Notes: generated by a model from the sequence alone, not told the origin. A DNA stretch of 6,615 nucleotides from Oceanospirillaceae bacterium UBA1126 (GCA_002312935.1 DCAT01000065.1:1-6615); one strand, 5' to 3'. Positions 1 through 6,615 are shown, numbered from the stretch's first letter. A program made the numbers and translations.

Positions 1-150
1 TCATCAGTGCCACCCCACCACAGACGAATTGGTTTAAACAGTGCCAGGGCTCAGCTGCAAAAGTATGTCAGTTGCAAAACCAATTAAGCCTATCGATTGG
101 CTTAAGTTTTAATTAAAGCTTAAAGTGTTTTAGGCAGGTTAAAAAATATT
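1..150. other. Downstream flank with no identifiable gene
   Basis: This stretch lies beyond the 3' end of the minus-strand operon. On the plus strand all three frames enter open at base 1 and stop at 85-87, 35-37 and 114-116, so the C-terminal tail of a convergent gene could lie here. None of the three short peptides (28, 11 and 37 residues) is recognisable, and the frames cannot be told apart from the sequence alone. On the minus strand I see no start codon with a ribosome-binding site. The only structure is the hairpin at 84-105. Confidence 0.3.
84..110. terminator. Weak candidate bidirectional terminator hairpin
   Basis: A perfect 7-bp inverted repeat, TTAAGCC (84-90) and GGCTTAA (99-105), encloses an 8-base loop. 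Read on the plus strand it is followed by GTTTT; read on the minus strand it is followed by TTGGTTTTG. It lies about 45 bases beyond the exonuclease stop codon, where the minus-strand operon should end, and it overlaps one of the possible plus-strand stop codons (85-87). Only three of the seven pairs are G-C and the T tracts are short, so it would be a weak terminator. Confidence 0.35.
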
Positions 151-777
151 TTAGAGACTGACTGAAGACTTTAATCGCACATAAATGATGGCGGTAGTGA
201 TTGCGTCACCCAGCGCTGTATGACGCCCCAGTACTGGCACATCTAAACCATTACAAATTGCTTCAAAAGACAAGTTAATTTGACATTCGACACCACCAGA
301 TAGCTGTGTCTTTTTACGATACAAATCCATCACATCAATATATCGATTAGGCATACCAAAATCAAACAATGGCCTTAGATATTGATCTAACACAGCTAGG
401 TCATAGCCTATGTTATATCCTACAATCGGCCGGTTACCTATAAACTTCAGCATTTTTTCTAATGCCTCAGCAATGGGCAAACCTTCGTTCAAGTCTATTC
501 GACGCAGTTTATGGATTTTTACAGAAGCACTTGGCAGGTCTTTGGGGGGCGACAAGGTAAGGTGTAATTTTTTACTACTCAATACTCGGTTACCCTTAAT
601 AACCACCGCGGCTATAGATAATATCTGTGCTTTAGAGATGTCCAAACTCGTTGTTTCAATATCCAAAGAGACTAGTTCTTTTCCTTGGTAGCGCTGGAAA
701 AGCATCTCCCATCGACTCTTGAGCTGGCGTATTTTCCACACATCTTTAATACGCCGCAACCGGCGCTTAATCATCAT
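151..777 (-). CDS. DnaQ-like DEDDh 3'-5' exonuclease
   Basis: This is a 208-residue exonuclease of the DNA polymerase III epsilon (DnaQ/RNase T) superfamily, expected to remove nucleotides from 3' ends using two metal ions in the cytoplasm. All five family residues are present: D39 and E41 in LDIETTSLD (motif ExoI), D126 in the VGYNIGYDLAVLD segment (ExoII), and H186 and D191 in GRHTALGDA (ExoIII, the 'h' subtype). About 30 residues rich in Lys and Arg precede the fold and may contact nucleic acid. It is a stand-alone nuclease: no polymerase, BRCT or GIY-YIG domain is attached. The first ATG overlaps the upstream stop as ATGA, implying translational coupling. A second ATG follows directly and sits at a better distance (6 bases) from the GGGG stretch, so either may be used. 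It is the last gene of the operon. Whether the substrate is DNA, RNA or a small oligonucleotide cannot be told. Confidence 0.9.
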   Translation of the reverse strand: MMIKRRLRRIKDVWKIRQLKSRWEMLFQRYQGKELVSLDIETTSLDISKAQILSIAAVVIKGNRVLSSKKLHLTLSPPKDLPSASVKIHKLRRIDLNEGLPIAEALEKMLKFIGNRPIVGYNIGYDLAVLDQYLRPLFDFGMPNRYIDVMDLYRKKTQLSGGVECQINLSFEAICNGLDVPVLGRHTALGDAITTAIIYVRLKSSVSL

Positions 778-2612
778 AGCCCCAAGCCTAGGCGATACCT
801 AAGAGACAAGTGTTTCTTAAAATCTTTAACCACCTGAAAGGATTGTCGCAATAAATCTTTTTCTAAACGATCCAGAGCAGCTAAATTAACGTCATTATTG
901 AGGTCCTCTGTACTAAAGTCCTGTTCTTGTTGATTAAGATGGTGGGCTAAGCGGAACCACTGCAATATCGAAAAAGATTCCATCAGTTCACTGCCCAAAC
1001 GCTGAGGTAAAACACCAAGCTTAATTAAACTTTCAATACGCTTATAGGTATTATTTTCAGCAATCTGATACTGCATAGCCAGCACTCTGACTCCATGCAC
1101 AATTGGAAAAATACCCCCCTTCTTAACGTCAACTCCTGCCGCTCTATCTCTAATTCCACCTAAAAAATTTAATGGTGTTTCAAACGCCAGTGCAACTTCT
1201 GCAAAGGACGACAAAAACCGTTGTTGTTGCTGTAACTCTCTTAACAACCAATTACGACTGGTTTTAAACAAAGCCTTATTGCCCGCCACTGGGTAGGCAT
1301 CAATAGATATCGCTAAATTAAGTAAACTATCACTGTCAGCCTTAGCTACCCAGTCACGCATGCGTTGGGTCCATGTGCTAATAGGCTGCACCCAAAATGG
1401 GTTATTCACCATTACTTGCCCGGGACACTGTGGGTAACCTAGGCCAACTAAGGCCTGAGTATAGCGCTCCATAGTTTCCTGACATTCAGGCCAATCTAAG
1501 CCATCACGCATAATAAGACCATTGTCCTGGTCAATCCTTACAATCTGTTCACCACGGCCTTCACTGCCCATAACGACTAGACACACGTGAGGCAGTACAT
1601 TTTCTGGAACGATTAAATTAAATAGTTTAGACATTAAGCGTTTATTCAGGGCAGCTAGCAGGTCCATAGCAAAGCGAACCTTAACGCCTTGAGAGTAGAG
1701 TGAACGAATGAGTTTGCCCATGTCCCCTGCCGCATCTTTGAGTTCTTCGATACTGCTTGCACGTTCTATACGCAACCCCACGACGTGGGAATGACTTGAA
1801 AAATAACTTAAGGTATCTGCCAAATCAATAATCCCATGCAGTTCAGAACTTTGCATCACGACGACCCTATCAATCTGATGGAGCGTCATCAAAATGAGCG
1901 CGTTAAAAAGGTAATCGCCAGACTCCACGGTAATAAGCCGATAGTTAGCTATGACTTGTGCATCTGTAGTTATTGGAAGTTTTTCTAATACAATCGCATT
2001 TAGCAAGTCTGACCGCGTAACCATGCCATAACGTTTACCACGTTGCACCAAAACACAATTCACTTGCTGATCGCTCATAAACTGAGTGGCTTCCTCCTCA
2101 TCAGTGCCATCGGGTAGTAATGACGCCTCCCGCATGCACGAACTATCTATGCGAGCTAGCATAAATTCCGTCATGTTTAATGAATCATTTTTTTGCTTTA
2201 GTAGTTCATTTTGTAATGAAAGACTTTTGTTAAAAAAGTCACCAAAATTAGGATTGCGATAGATCAGGTCCAACAAGACTTTAGTAGGAAGGATATAACA
2301 AATAGTTTCCTCATCAGCCACGAAGTCATGGATTGAGCTGCCACGTAAAGCCGACCATGCACCGAAATAATCATTGTTTGTGTAGTGCACAAAAGTGTGG
2401 CCAAGGCGCTTATCTGCACTTTGCACATCAAGCTCACTGACGCACCCTTTAAGAATAATATACAAGCCTTCTGGCACATCACCAGTGCTAATAATTACTT
2501 CTTTAGCTTCATAGTACCCAATATCAAGATTATCTTGCAGCAGCCTATACTCATCCTCATCTAATAAATTAAACGGCAAGACATCAGCATTAAACGCGCC
2601 ACTAGAGTGCAT
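774..2612 (-). CDS. cNMP-binding-fold/CBS/DUF294 putative nucleotidyltransferase
   Basis: This 612-residue soluble protein has four parts: a cyclic-nucleotide-binding-like beta fold (about 12-130), a CBS pair (about 150-275, with GMVTRSDLL at 196-204), a DUF294 nucleotidyltransferase domain (about 295-440) and a DUF294 C-terminal domain (about 465-605, with KKGGIFPIVHG at 497-507). The transferase signature is intact: GSEGRGEQ at 349-356 followed by DQDN at 361-364, with D438 in ISIDAYPVAG a likely third metal-binding carboxylate. Known members resemble the GlnD uridylyltransferase domain, but their substrate is generally unknown. The cNMP domain has FGA where CRP has FGE and lacks the arginine that holds the cyclic phosphate, so ordinary cAMP binding is doubtful. 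CBS pairs often bind adenine nucleotides. The start has GGTG four bases upstream. The gene lies 37 bp after the symporter and overlaps the exonuclease by 4 bp, suggesting a regulatory role tied to transport or energy state; that role is inference. Confidence 0.88.
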   Translation of the reverse strand: MHSSGAFNADVLPFNLLDEDEYRLLQDNLDIGYYEAKEVIISTGDVPEGLYIILKGCVSELDVQSADKRLGHTFVHYTNNDYFGAWSALRGSSIHDFVADEETICYILPTKVLLDLIYRNPNFGDFFNKSLSLQNELLKQKNDSLNMTEFMLARIDSSCMREASLLPDGTDEEEATQFMSDQQVNCVLVQRGKRYGMVTRSDLLNAIVLEKLPITTDAQVIANYRLITVESGDYLFNALILMTLHQIDRVVVMQSSELHGIIDLADTLSYFSSHSHVVGLRIERASSIEELKDAAGDMGKLIRSLYSQGVKVRFAMDLLAALNKRLMSKLFNLIVPENVLPHVCLVVMGSEGRGEQIVRIDQDNGLIMRDGLDWPECQETMERYTQALVGLGYPQCPGQVMVNNPFWVQPISTWTQRMRDWVAKADSDSLLNLAISIDAYPVAGNKALFKTSRNWLLRELQQQQRFLSSFAEVALAFETPLNFLGGIRDRAAGVDVKKGGIFPIVHGVRVLAMQYQIAENNTYKRIESLIKLGVLPQRLGSELMESFSILQWFRLAHHLNQQEQDFSTEDLNNDVNLAALDRLEKDLLRQSFQVVKDFKKHLSLRYRLGLGL

Positions 2613-2649
2613 ATTTCACCGTAGAACACTCATAAAGCCACTCCATTGA

Positions 2650-4473
2650 TCAATAGTATGCCGACCCACTATTTCCTGGCACCCGAATATTTTGCACAAT
2701 CTGCTGAATATGCTTAGGAGGCTCTGGTGTTAAGTGAGCCACTAAATAAGCCACAATAAAGTTCAACGCCATACCTACAGCACCGAAACCTTCAGGCGAA
2801 ATCCCTAATAACCAATCCTGCGGCTCGCCGCCCATAAACTTAAAATAGACAATATAACAAATAGTGGATATCAAACCGACCAACATGCCACTAATGGCTC
2901 CATACTTATTCATTCTTTGGTAAAAGATACCCATAATTATAACTGGGAAAAATGAAGCACATGCTAAGCCAAAGGCCAAAGCCACCACAGCAGCCACATA
3001 ATCAGGGGGATGCATTCCCAAGTACCCAGCAATAAGCACCGCGACCATAGCTGCCATACGCGCAGCCAAGAGCTCCTGCCGGTCAGTGATTTGTGGCCGG
3101 ATAGTTTTTTTCAACAAATCATGGGACACAGATGTCGCAATTACCAATAATAGGCCAGCAGCCGTGGACAGTGCCGCAGCCATTGCACCTGCCGCAATTA
3201 ATGCAATAACCCAGTTTGGCAACCCTGCTATTTCTGGGTTGGCTAAAACCATAATGTCTGGATCAACGTATATTTCATTAGCAAATGGTTGTACTTTTGG
3301 GTCGAATTCGCCACTACTTGGATTTACTACATGCCGTTGATTAGAATAAAAGTTTCGCGCCACTTCATCTTCTGCAGCACCCCAATATATAGGTTTATGT
3401 TGTCGACCAGTAAAGGCCTCTCCAGCAGCATATTGAGTGCGACCATCAGCGTTATGATCATACCAAGCAATCAAACCTGCGTTCTCCCACTTTTTGAACC
3501 ATTGGGGCATTTCTTCATATGGGGTGCCCATATTGTCTGCGCCGTTAACAGTTTCAATAAGGTTAATCCGGCCAAAAGCTGCTACTGCAGGGATAGTAGA
3601 ATAAAGCACAGCTATAAAAACAAGAGCCCATGCTGCCGATATACGAGCATCTCTAACCCTGGGGACGGTGAAAAAGCGGACAATGACGTGAGGCAATCCC
3701 GCTGTGCCAAACATGAGAGCGGCAGTAATGAAAAACATGTCTATTTTACTTTTACTACCTTCAGTAAAACTTGCAAACCCCAGTTCTGTGACGAGACCGT
3801 CTAGATGGTCCAATACTGGCAGGCCATTGTCTAGCGTTGCGCCTAAACCCGTTTGTGGCAACAAGTGCCCTGTCATCGAAAATGTTAAGAAAAGCGCAGG
3901 CACCGTAAAGGCAAAAATCATTACACAGTACTGGGCAACTTGGGTGTAAGTAATGCCTTTCATGCCTCCTAAAACCGCATAAACAAACACCACGGCCATT
4001 CCAATCATAATGCCAGTGTCTATTTCTACCTGCAAAAAACGTGAAAATACGATTCCAGTGCCACGCATCTGCCCTGAAATGTAGGTGAACGAAATAAACA
4101 TCACACAAACCACAGCTACCACTCGTGCCACATTGGAGTAGTAGCGGTCACCAACAAAATCGGGGATCGTGAATTTACCAAATTTGCGCAAATAAGGCGC
4201 CAGCAATAGCGCTAAAAGCACATAACCACCAGTCCAGCCCATGATGTACCCACTTGCGTCATAACCAGCAAACGAGACAATACCAGCCAATGATATAAAT
4301 GATGCAGCAGACATCCAGTCAGCTGCAGTTGCCATGCCGTTGGCTAGAGGTGTTACGCCTCCACCTGCAACATAAAATTCACGGGTATTGGATGCCCTGC
4401 TCCAAAAAGCAATGGCTATATAAATGACAAATGACCCTACCACAAACAAATAAGTGAGCTGTTCTAGGCTCAT
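2650..4473 (-). CDS. Sodium:solute symporter large subunit (VC_2705/ActP-like)
   Basis: This 607-residue inner-membrane transporter belongs to the SSS family, subfamily VC_2705, related to the acetate permease ActP. It should co-transport a small organic acid, acetate being the best guess, with Na+. The N-terminal helix (about 5-23) leads into FYVAGGGVTPLANGMATAAD and the conserved WMSAASFISLAG (53-64). The cytoplasm-side motif YLRKFGKFTIPDFVGDRY is at 94-111. ALSTAAGLLLVIATSVSHDL (424-443) matches the helix carrying the Na2-site Ser/Thr pair (S426, T427). A soluble stretch of roughly 95 residues (about 305-400) interrupts the helices and contains an EF-hand-like loop at 329-342, making the protein somewhat longer than the 550-590 residues I expect for this subfamily. 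The start is supported by AGGA (4481-4484) seven bases upstream. It follows the DUF4212 subunit by 53 bp. Substrate assignment rests on family and context only. Confidence 0.92.
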   Translation of the reverse strand: MSLEQLTYLFVVGSFVIYIAIAFWSRASNTREFYVAGGGVTPLANGMATAADWMSAASFISLAGIVSFAGYDASGYIMGWTGGYVLLALLLAPYLRKFGKFTIPDFVGDRYYSNVARVVAVVCVMFISFTYISGQMRGTGIVFSRFLQVEIDTGIMIGMAVVFVYAVLGGMKGITYTQVAQYCVMIFAFTVPALFLTFSMTGHLLPQTGLGATLDNGLPVLDHLDGLVTELGFASFTEGSKSKIDMFFITAALMFGTAGLPHVIVRFFTVPRVRDARISAAWALVFIAVLYSTIPAVAAFGRINLIETVNGADNMGTPYEEMPQWFKKWENAGLIAWYDHNADGRTQYAAGEAFTGRQHKPIYWGAAEDEVARNFYSNQRHVVNPSSGEFDPKVQPFANEIYVDPDIMVLANPEIAGLPNWVIALIAAGAMAAALSTAAGLLLVIATSVSHDLLKKTIRPQITDRQELLAARMAAMVAVLIAGYLGMHPPDYVAAVVALAFGLACASFFPVIIMGIFYQRMNKYGAISGMLVGLISTICYIVYFKFMGGEPQDWLLGISPEGFGAVGMALNFIVAYLVAHLTPEPPKHIQQIVQNIRVPGNSGSAYY

Positions 4474-4526
4474 GATGAATTCCTATTATTAATAAACAAG
4501 TGAATCACGATAAGCATTAAATAGAC

Positions 4527-4787
4527 TTATTCATGCACATCAAACTCACTGTCAAGTCGACTCATGCGCACTGCATAGCCTATAGTCAACAGACAAAACA
4601 CCAAAATACTGCCTTGATTGGCAAACCAATAGCCCAATTTGAACCCAAACATATTGAAATGATTGAGCTCATCCACAAAGACGATGCCACAACCAAAAGA
4701 AACCCCAAACCAAATGATCAAATAGGAAAAAATAATTTGTAAATTACGGCGCCAGTATTGTTCTGCTGCCTTAGTATTTTGTTTCAT
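4527..4787 (-). CDS. DUF4212 symporter small subunit
   Basis: This 86-residue membrane protein matches the DUF4212 family, annotated elsewhere as the small subunit that accompanies VC_2705-type symporters. It has the expected features: YWRRNLQII near the N-terminus (11-19), two membrane helices at about 17-38 and 52-75, the connecting segment with FGFKLGYWFANQGS (47-60), and the family's characteristic acidic C-terminus RLDSEFDVHE. It is full length for the family. It probably assembles with or stabilises the large subunit encoded next; that partnership is inferred from invariant adjacency. It is the first gene of the operon, with AGG six bases before the ATG inside the sequence AGGCATATT. 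No terminator is visible between it and the symporter. Confidence 0.93.
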   Translation of the reverse strand: MKQNTKAAEQYWRRNLQIIFSYLIIWFGVSFGCGIVFVDELNHFNMFGFKLGYWFANQGSILVFCLLTIGYAVRMSRLDSEFDVHE

Positions 4788-4790
4788 AAT

Positions 4791-5061
4791 ATGCCTGTTT
4801 TTATTATTCTTTTAGAGCGTCAATGATAACCATTTGAGGCTTTAAGGGCAACGCAACGGGTGACAAAAAACCCAAGCGATGGCTAATGATTAGTGACTCA
4901 GGCATAAAAACTATCGTTAGACTTTAGTATAGTGATTTTTGGGAAAAAACATAGGTAATTGATTTTAATAAACTTTACCAAAAAAGGGTTTGAAGACATA
5001 AAACCAGCTCTCGTGTTATAAATGCCTAGCGCTTTTTATTCAGTCTTTAGACTATAGGCAT
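4791..5061. repeat. Four AGGCAT hexamers in the control region
   Basis: AGGCAT lies at 4791-4796 (minus), 4900-4905 (plus), 5022-5027 (minus) and 5056-5061 (plus). Each copy is followed by an AT-rich run: ATTAT, AAAAC, TTATA-like and AACAT-like. The outer two are the ribosome-binding regions of the two divergent genes, each with AGG exactly six bases before the ATG. The inner two are not near a start codon and may belong to a regulator site. About 0.1 copies would be expected by chance in both strands of this length. Confidence 0.45.
5022..5061 (+). promoter_or_regulatory. Possible leader hairpin covering the kinase ribosome-binding site
   Basis: ATGCCTA (5022-5028) is the exact reverse complement of TAGGCAT (5055-5061), which contains the AGG ribosome-binding site (5056-5058) of the kinase gene starting at 5065. 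Between the arms lies a second palindrome, AGTCTTTAGACT (5042-5053), which can form a short inner stem. If transcription begins upstream of 5022, the messenger could fold so that the ribosome-binding site is hidden. Alternatively both are operator half-sites in DNA. The transcription start is unknown. Confidence 0.3.
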
Positions 5062-5064
5062 AAC

Positions 5065-6615
5065 ATGCTCGACATATGGGTCATTCTATTCATTTCATTA
5101 GCTTATGTAGGTTTGCTATTTGGCATTGCTTACTATGGTGACAACCGCCGCCAAGGAAGCTCAAAACTTCTTAGCCAACCCGTAATCTATAGCTTATCCC
5201 TGGCAGTTTATTGTACTTCTTGGACTTTTTATGGCTCAGTTTCAAGGGCTACCCAAGGTTGGGATTTTCTCCCTATTTATTTAGGGCCCATATTCCTTTT
5301 TGTATTTGGCTGGGGCTTAGTTTATAAAATAATACTTATCGCTAAGCAAGAGAACCTCACCACAATTGCAGATTTTATCGCGTCTCGATATGGCAAAAGT
5401 CGCAGTTTAGCTATTGTCATTACAGTGATGGCCACTTTTGGCATACTGCCCTATATTGCTTTGCAGCTAAAAGCGGTAGCTCAAACCTTCACTATAATGG
5501 TGTCTGGTGGCGGAAACTCCGACTTTGGCTCTAGTAATACCGCTTTGGTTGTTGCCATATTAATGGCGGCATTTGCCATTTTATTTGGCACTCGTCAAAT
5601 AGACACGAGTGAACACCACAGAGGAATGGTATTAGCAATTGCTTTTGAATCAATCGTTAAGCTTGTTGCATTTGTCGCTGTCGGTATTTTTGTAACCTTT
5701 AGTTTATTTGACGGTATTGGCGACCTCAGTAACCATATAAGCCAGAGTGGCTTGCAGCAAAAACTTGAAATTAACCCATTAAGAGTGGACTTTCTCACTG
5801 AAACTCTACTGGCTTTTTTAGCTATGCTCTGCCTACCACGACAATTTCAGGTGGGCATTGTAGAAAACACTAATCCCAATGATTTACGCACAGCGCGCTG
5901 GTTATTTCCACTTTATTTAATCATTTTCTGTATTTTTATGCTGCCTATTGCTGCAGCTGGAAATTTTCTTTTTAGTGGTCAGGGTATTGCCTCAGACACC
6001 TATGTATTAATGATTCCCCTTAGCCAAGGCGCCAGTAGTTTGGCCACCTTAGCGTATATTGGAGGTCTTTCAGCTGCAACTGGCATGGTTATTGTTGCCA
6101 CAATTTCTATTAGCACTATGATTTGCAACGACATTGTAATGCCTGTGATATTCCACTTATCACCTTTACAAGCATCTGAGGATAAAAATATTGGCCGCTT
6201 ATTACTCAGGGTACGCCGCGTGGTCATTGTTGCTATGTTACTGGCAGCCTACGTTTTTTTTATGTTAATTGGCGACGGAAAAAGCTTAGTGTCTTTAGGT
6301 TTAACGGCATTTGTTGCAGTTGCCCAATTCGCACCCGCATTAATTGGTGCCGTATTTTGGCGCCAAGGCAATCGCTATGGTGCACTAGCAGGGCTAGGCT
6401 CTGGCTTTACCATTTGGATGTATACCCTCATGGTCCCCAACCTTAGTGGCCTTGGGTTCGATACTTTAAGCTTGATAGAACAGGGTCTGTTTGGCTTAAG
6501 CTGGTTAAGACCCACATCAATGTTTGGTCTAAATGGGTTTGACCCAATCACTCACGCCACTTTGCTGTCCCTAAGCTTAAATATTGTAGCCTTTGTATGG
6601 GTCTCTAAGCTAACC
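5065..6615 (+). CDS. CbrA/CrbS-type sensor histidine kinase, N-terminal SSS half (partial)
   Basis: The frame is open for 517 codons from ATG at 5065 to the window edge with no stop, so the gene is cut off. The visible protein is the SSS-transporter-like input module of membrane sensor kinases such as CbrA, CrbS and MxtR. Diagnostic segments are YCTSWTFYGSVSRATQGW (49-66), IYLGP (71-75), TIADFIASRYGKSRSLA (100-116), LPYIALQLKAVAQ (128-140), LCLPRQFQVGIVENTNPNDLRTARW (its core at 255-279) and GGLSAATGMVIVATISIS (333-350). About thirteen helices are expected; the last visible one (about 497-514) follows LNGFDPITHATLLSL, where the SSS domain normally ends. In relatives the missing part carries a STAC or PAS region, a histidine kinase core and often a receiver domain; none can be seen here. 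AGG lies six bases before the start. Divergence from a carboxylate symporter operon suggests it senses the same solute and controls that operon. A plain transporter is unlikely given these motifs. Confidence 0.88.
   Translation, partial: MLDIWVILFISLAYVGLLFGIAYYGDNRRQGSSKLLSQPVIYSLSLAVYCTSWTFYGSVSRATQGWDFLPIYLGPIFLFVFGWGLVYKIILIAKQENLTTIADFIASRYGKSRSLAIVITVMATFGILPYIALQLKAVAQTFTIMVSGGGNSDFGSSNTALVVAILMAAFAILFGTRQIDTSEHHRGMVLAIAFESIVKLVAFVAVGIFVTFSLFDGIGDLSNHISQSGLQQKLEINPLRVDFLTETLLAFLAMLCLPRQFQVGIVENTNPNDLRTARWLFPLYLIIFCIFMLPIAAAGNFLFSGQGIASDTYVLMIPLSQGASSLATLAYIGGLSAATGMVIVATISISTMICNDIVMPVIFHLSPLQASEDKNIGRLLLRVRRVVIVAMLLAAYVFFMLIGDGKSLVSLGLTAFVAVAQFAPALIGAVFWRQGNRYGALAGLGSGFTIWMYTLMVPNLSGLGFDTLSLIEQGLFGLSWLRPTSMFGLNGFDPITHATLLSLSLNIVAFVWVSKLT

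Larger units (their letters stand above)
4788..5064. promoter_or_regulatory. Divergent control region between symporter operon and sensor kinase
   Basis: These 277 bases must hold the promoters of both transcription units. On the minus strand TATACT (4926-4931) is a good -10 candidate, but nothing resembling TTGACA lies 16-18 bases upstream, which fits a promoter needing an activator. On the plus strand TTGAAG (4990-4995) with TGTTAT (5014-5019, 18-bp spacer) or the nearby TATAAA (5017-5022, 21-bp spacer) is a weak candidate. I see no clear CRP site and no sigma-54 GG/GC pair. The hexamer AGGCAT occurs four times, and two short palindromes are present: CTAAT-G-ATTAG (4883-4893) and AGTCT-TT-AGACT (5042-5053). 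Confidence 0.6.

Noticed and set aside
1..12. 12-base direct repeat TCATCAGTGCCA, also at 2098-2109
   Set aside because: A match of this length between two places in a 6.6-kb window is expected by chance, and the second copy is inside coding sequence of the DUF294 gene.
3102..3109. Run of seven A (minus strand) in the symporter as a programmed frameshift site
   Set aside because: The codon phase (TTG AAA AAA ACT) does not give the usual slippery heptamer phasing, the main frame is intact on both sides, and no downstream stimulatory structure is apparent.
3289..3804. Plus-strand open frame of 171 codons antisense to the symporter
   Set aside because: It lies wholly inside a well-supported transporter gene, has no recognisable domain and a low-complexity composition typical of the reverse of a membrane gene. 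Shorter antisense frames at 3086-3340, 3704-3949, 410-691 and 4533-4742 were rejected for the same reason.
3761..4108. Minus-strand 115-codon frame within the symporter
   Set aside because: It is an out-of-frame reading of the same strand as the symporter, rich in Cys, His and Trp, with no family resemblance. The frame at 2264-2482 inside the DUF294 gene was rejected likewise.
4883..4893. Palindrome CTAAT-G-ATTAG as an operator
   Set aside because: The arms are only five AT-rich bases, which occur by chance in DNA of this composition, and no known regulator motif matches; mentioned only as part of the control region.
4788..5064. CRP or sigma-54 site controlling the operon
   Set aside because: No TGTGA-N6-TCACA-like pair and no correctly spaced GG/GC elements could be found on either strand.
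5595..6227. Two minus-strand open frames (5595-5798 and 6000-6227) opposite the kinase gene
   Set aside because: The plus strand is continuously open here and matches the SSS-sensor family throughout, so these are antisense shadows.

Overview
The window looks like chromosomal DNA of a moderately AT-rich gammaproteobacterium, probably marine or aquatic. This rests on the gene set and its order: a small DUF4212 symporter subunit, a large sodium:solute symporter (SSS) of the VC_2705 type, a cNMP/CBS/DUF294 protein and a DnaQ-like exonuclease, all facing a CbrA/CrbS-type sensor kinase. As I recall, similar clusters occur in Vibrio and other Gammaproteobacteria. No mobile element, CRISPR array, tRNA or rRNA is visible.

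Layout. Bases 1-150 hold no identifiable gene, only a weak hairpin that may end transcription. From 4787 down to 151, four genes on the minus strand form one apparent operon: the DUF4212 small subunit, a 53-bp gap, the 607-aa symporter, a 37-bp gap, the 612-aa cNMP/CBS/DUF294 protein, then a 4-bp ATGA overlap into a 208-aa DEDDh exonuclease. A 277-bp divergent control region (4788-5064) separates this operon from a plus-strand gene that starts at 5065 and runs off the window at 6615. The visible 517 codons of that gene cover almost exactly the SSS-transporter-like half of a membrane sensor histidine kinase.

How the parts may work together. The two transporter subunits probably import a small carboxylate such as acetate with sodium. 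The divergent kinase has an SSS-like input module and may sense the same or a related solute and control the operon, as CrbS/MxtR-type kinases do for acetate metabolism. The DUF294 protein combines a degenerate cNMP fold, CBS domains and an intact nucleotidyltransferase signature, so it may couple energy state to the transporter or to nucleotide signalling. The exonuclease has all five catalytic residues and is translationally coupled to it, but its role here is unknown. The kinase C-terminal half, a cognate response regulator and acetyl-CoA synthetase are not in the window.

The most useful leads are an EF-hand-like loop in a large soluble insertion of the symporter, four copies of AGGCAT in the divergent control region (two of them forming matched ribosome-binding sites), and a possible hairpin that would hide the kinase ribosome-binding site. 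The cluster as a whole looks like a known but poorly understood conserved arrangement, not a wholly new system.
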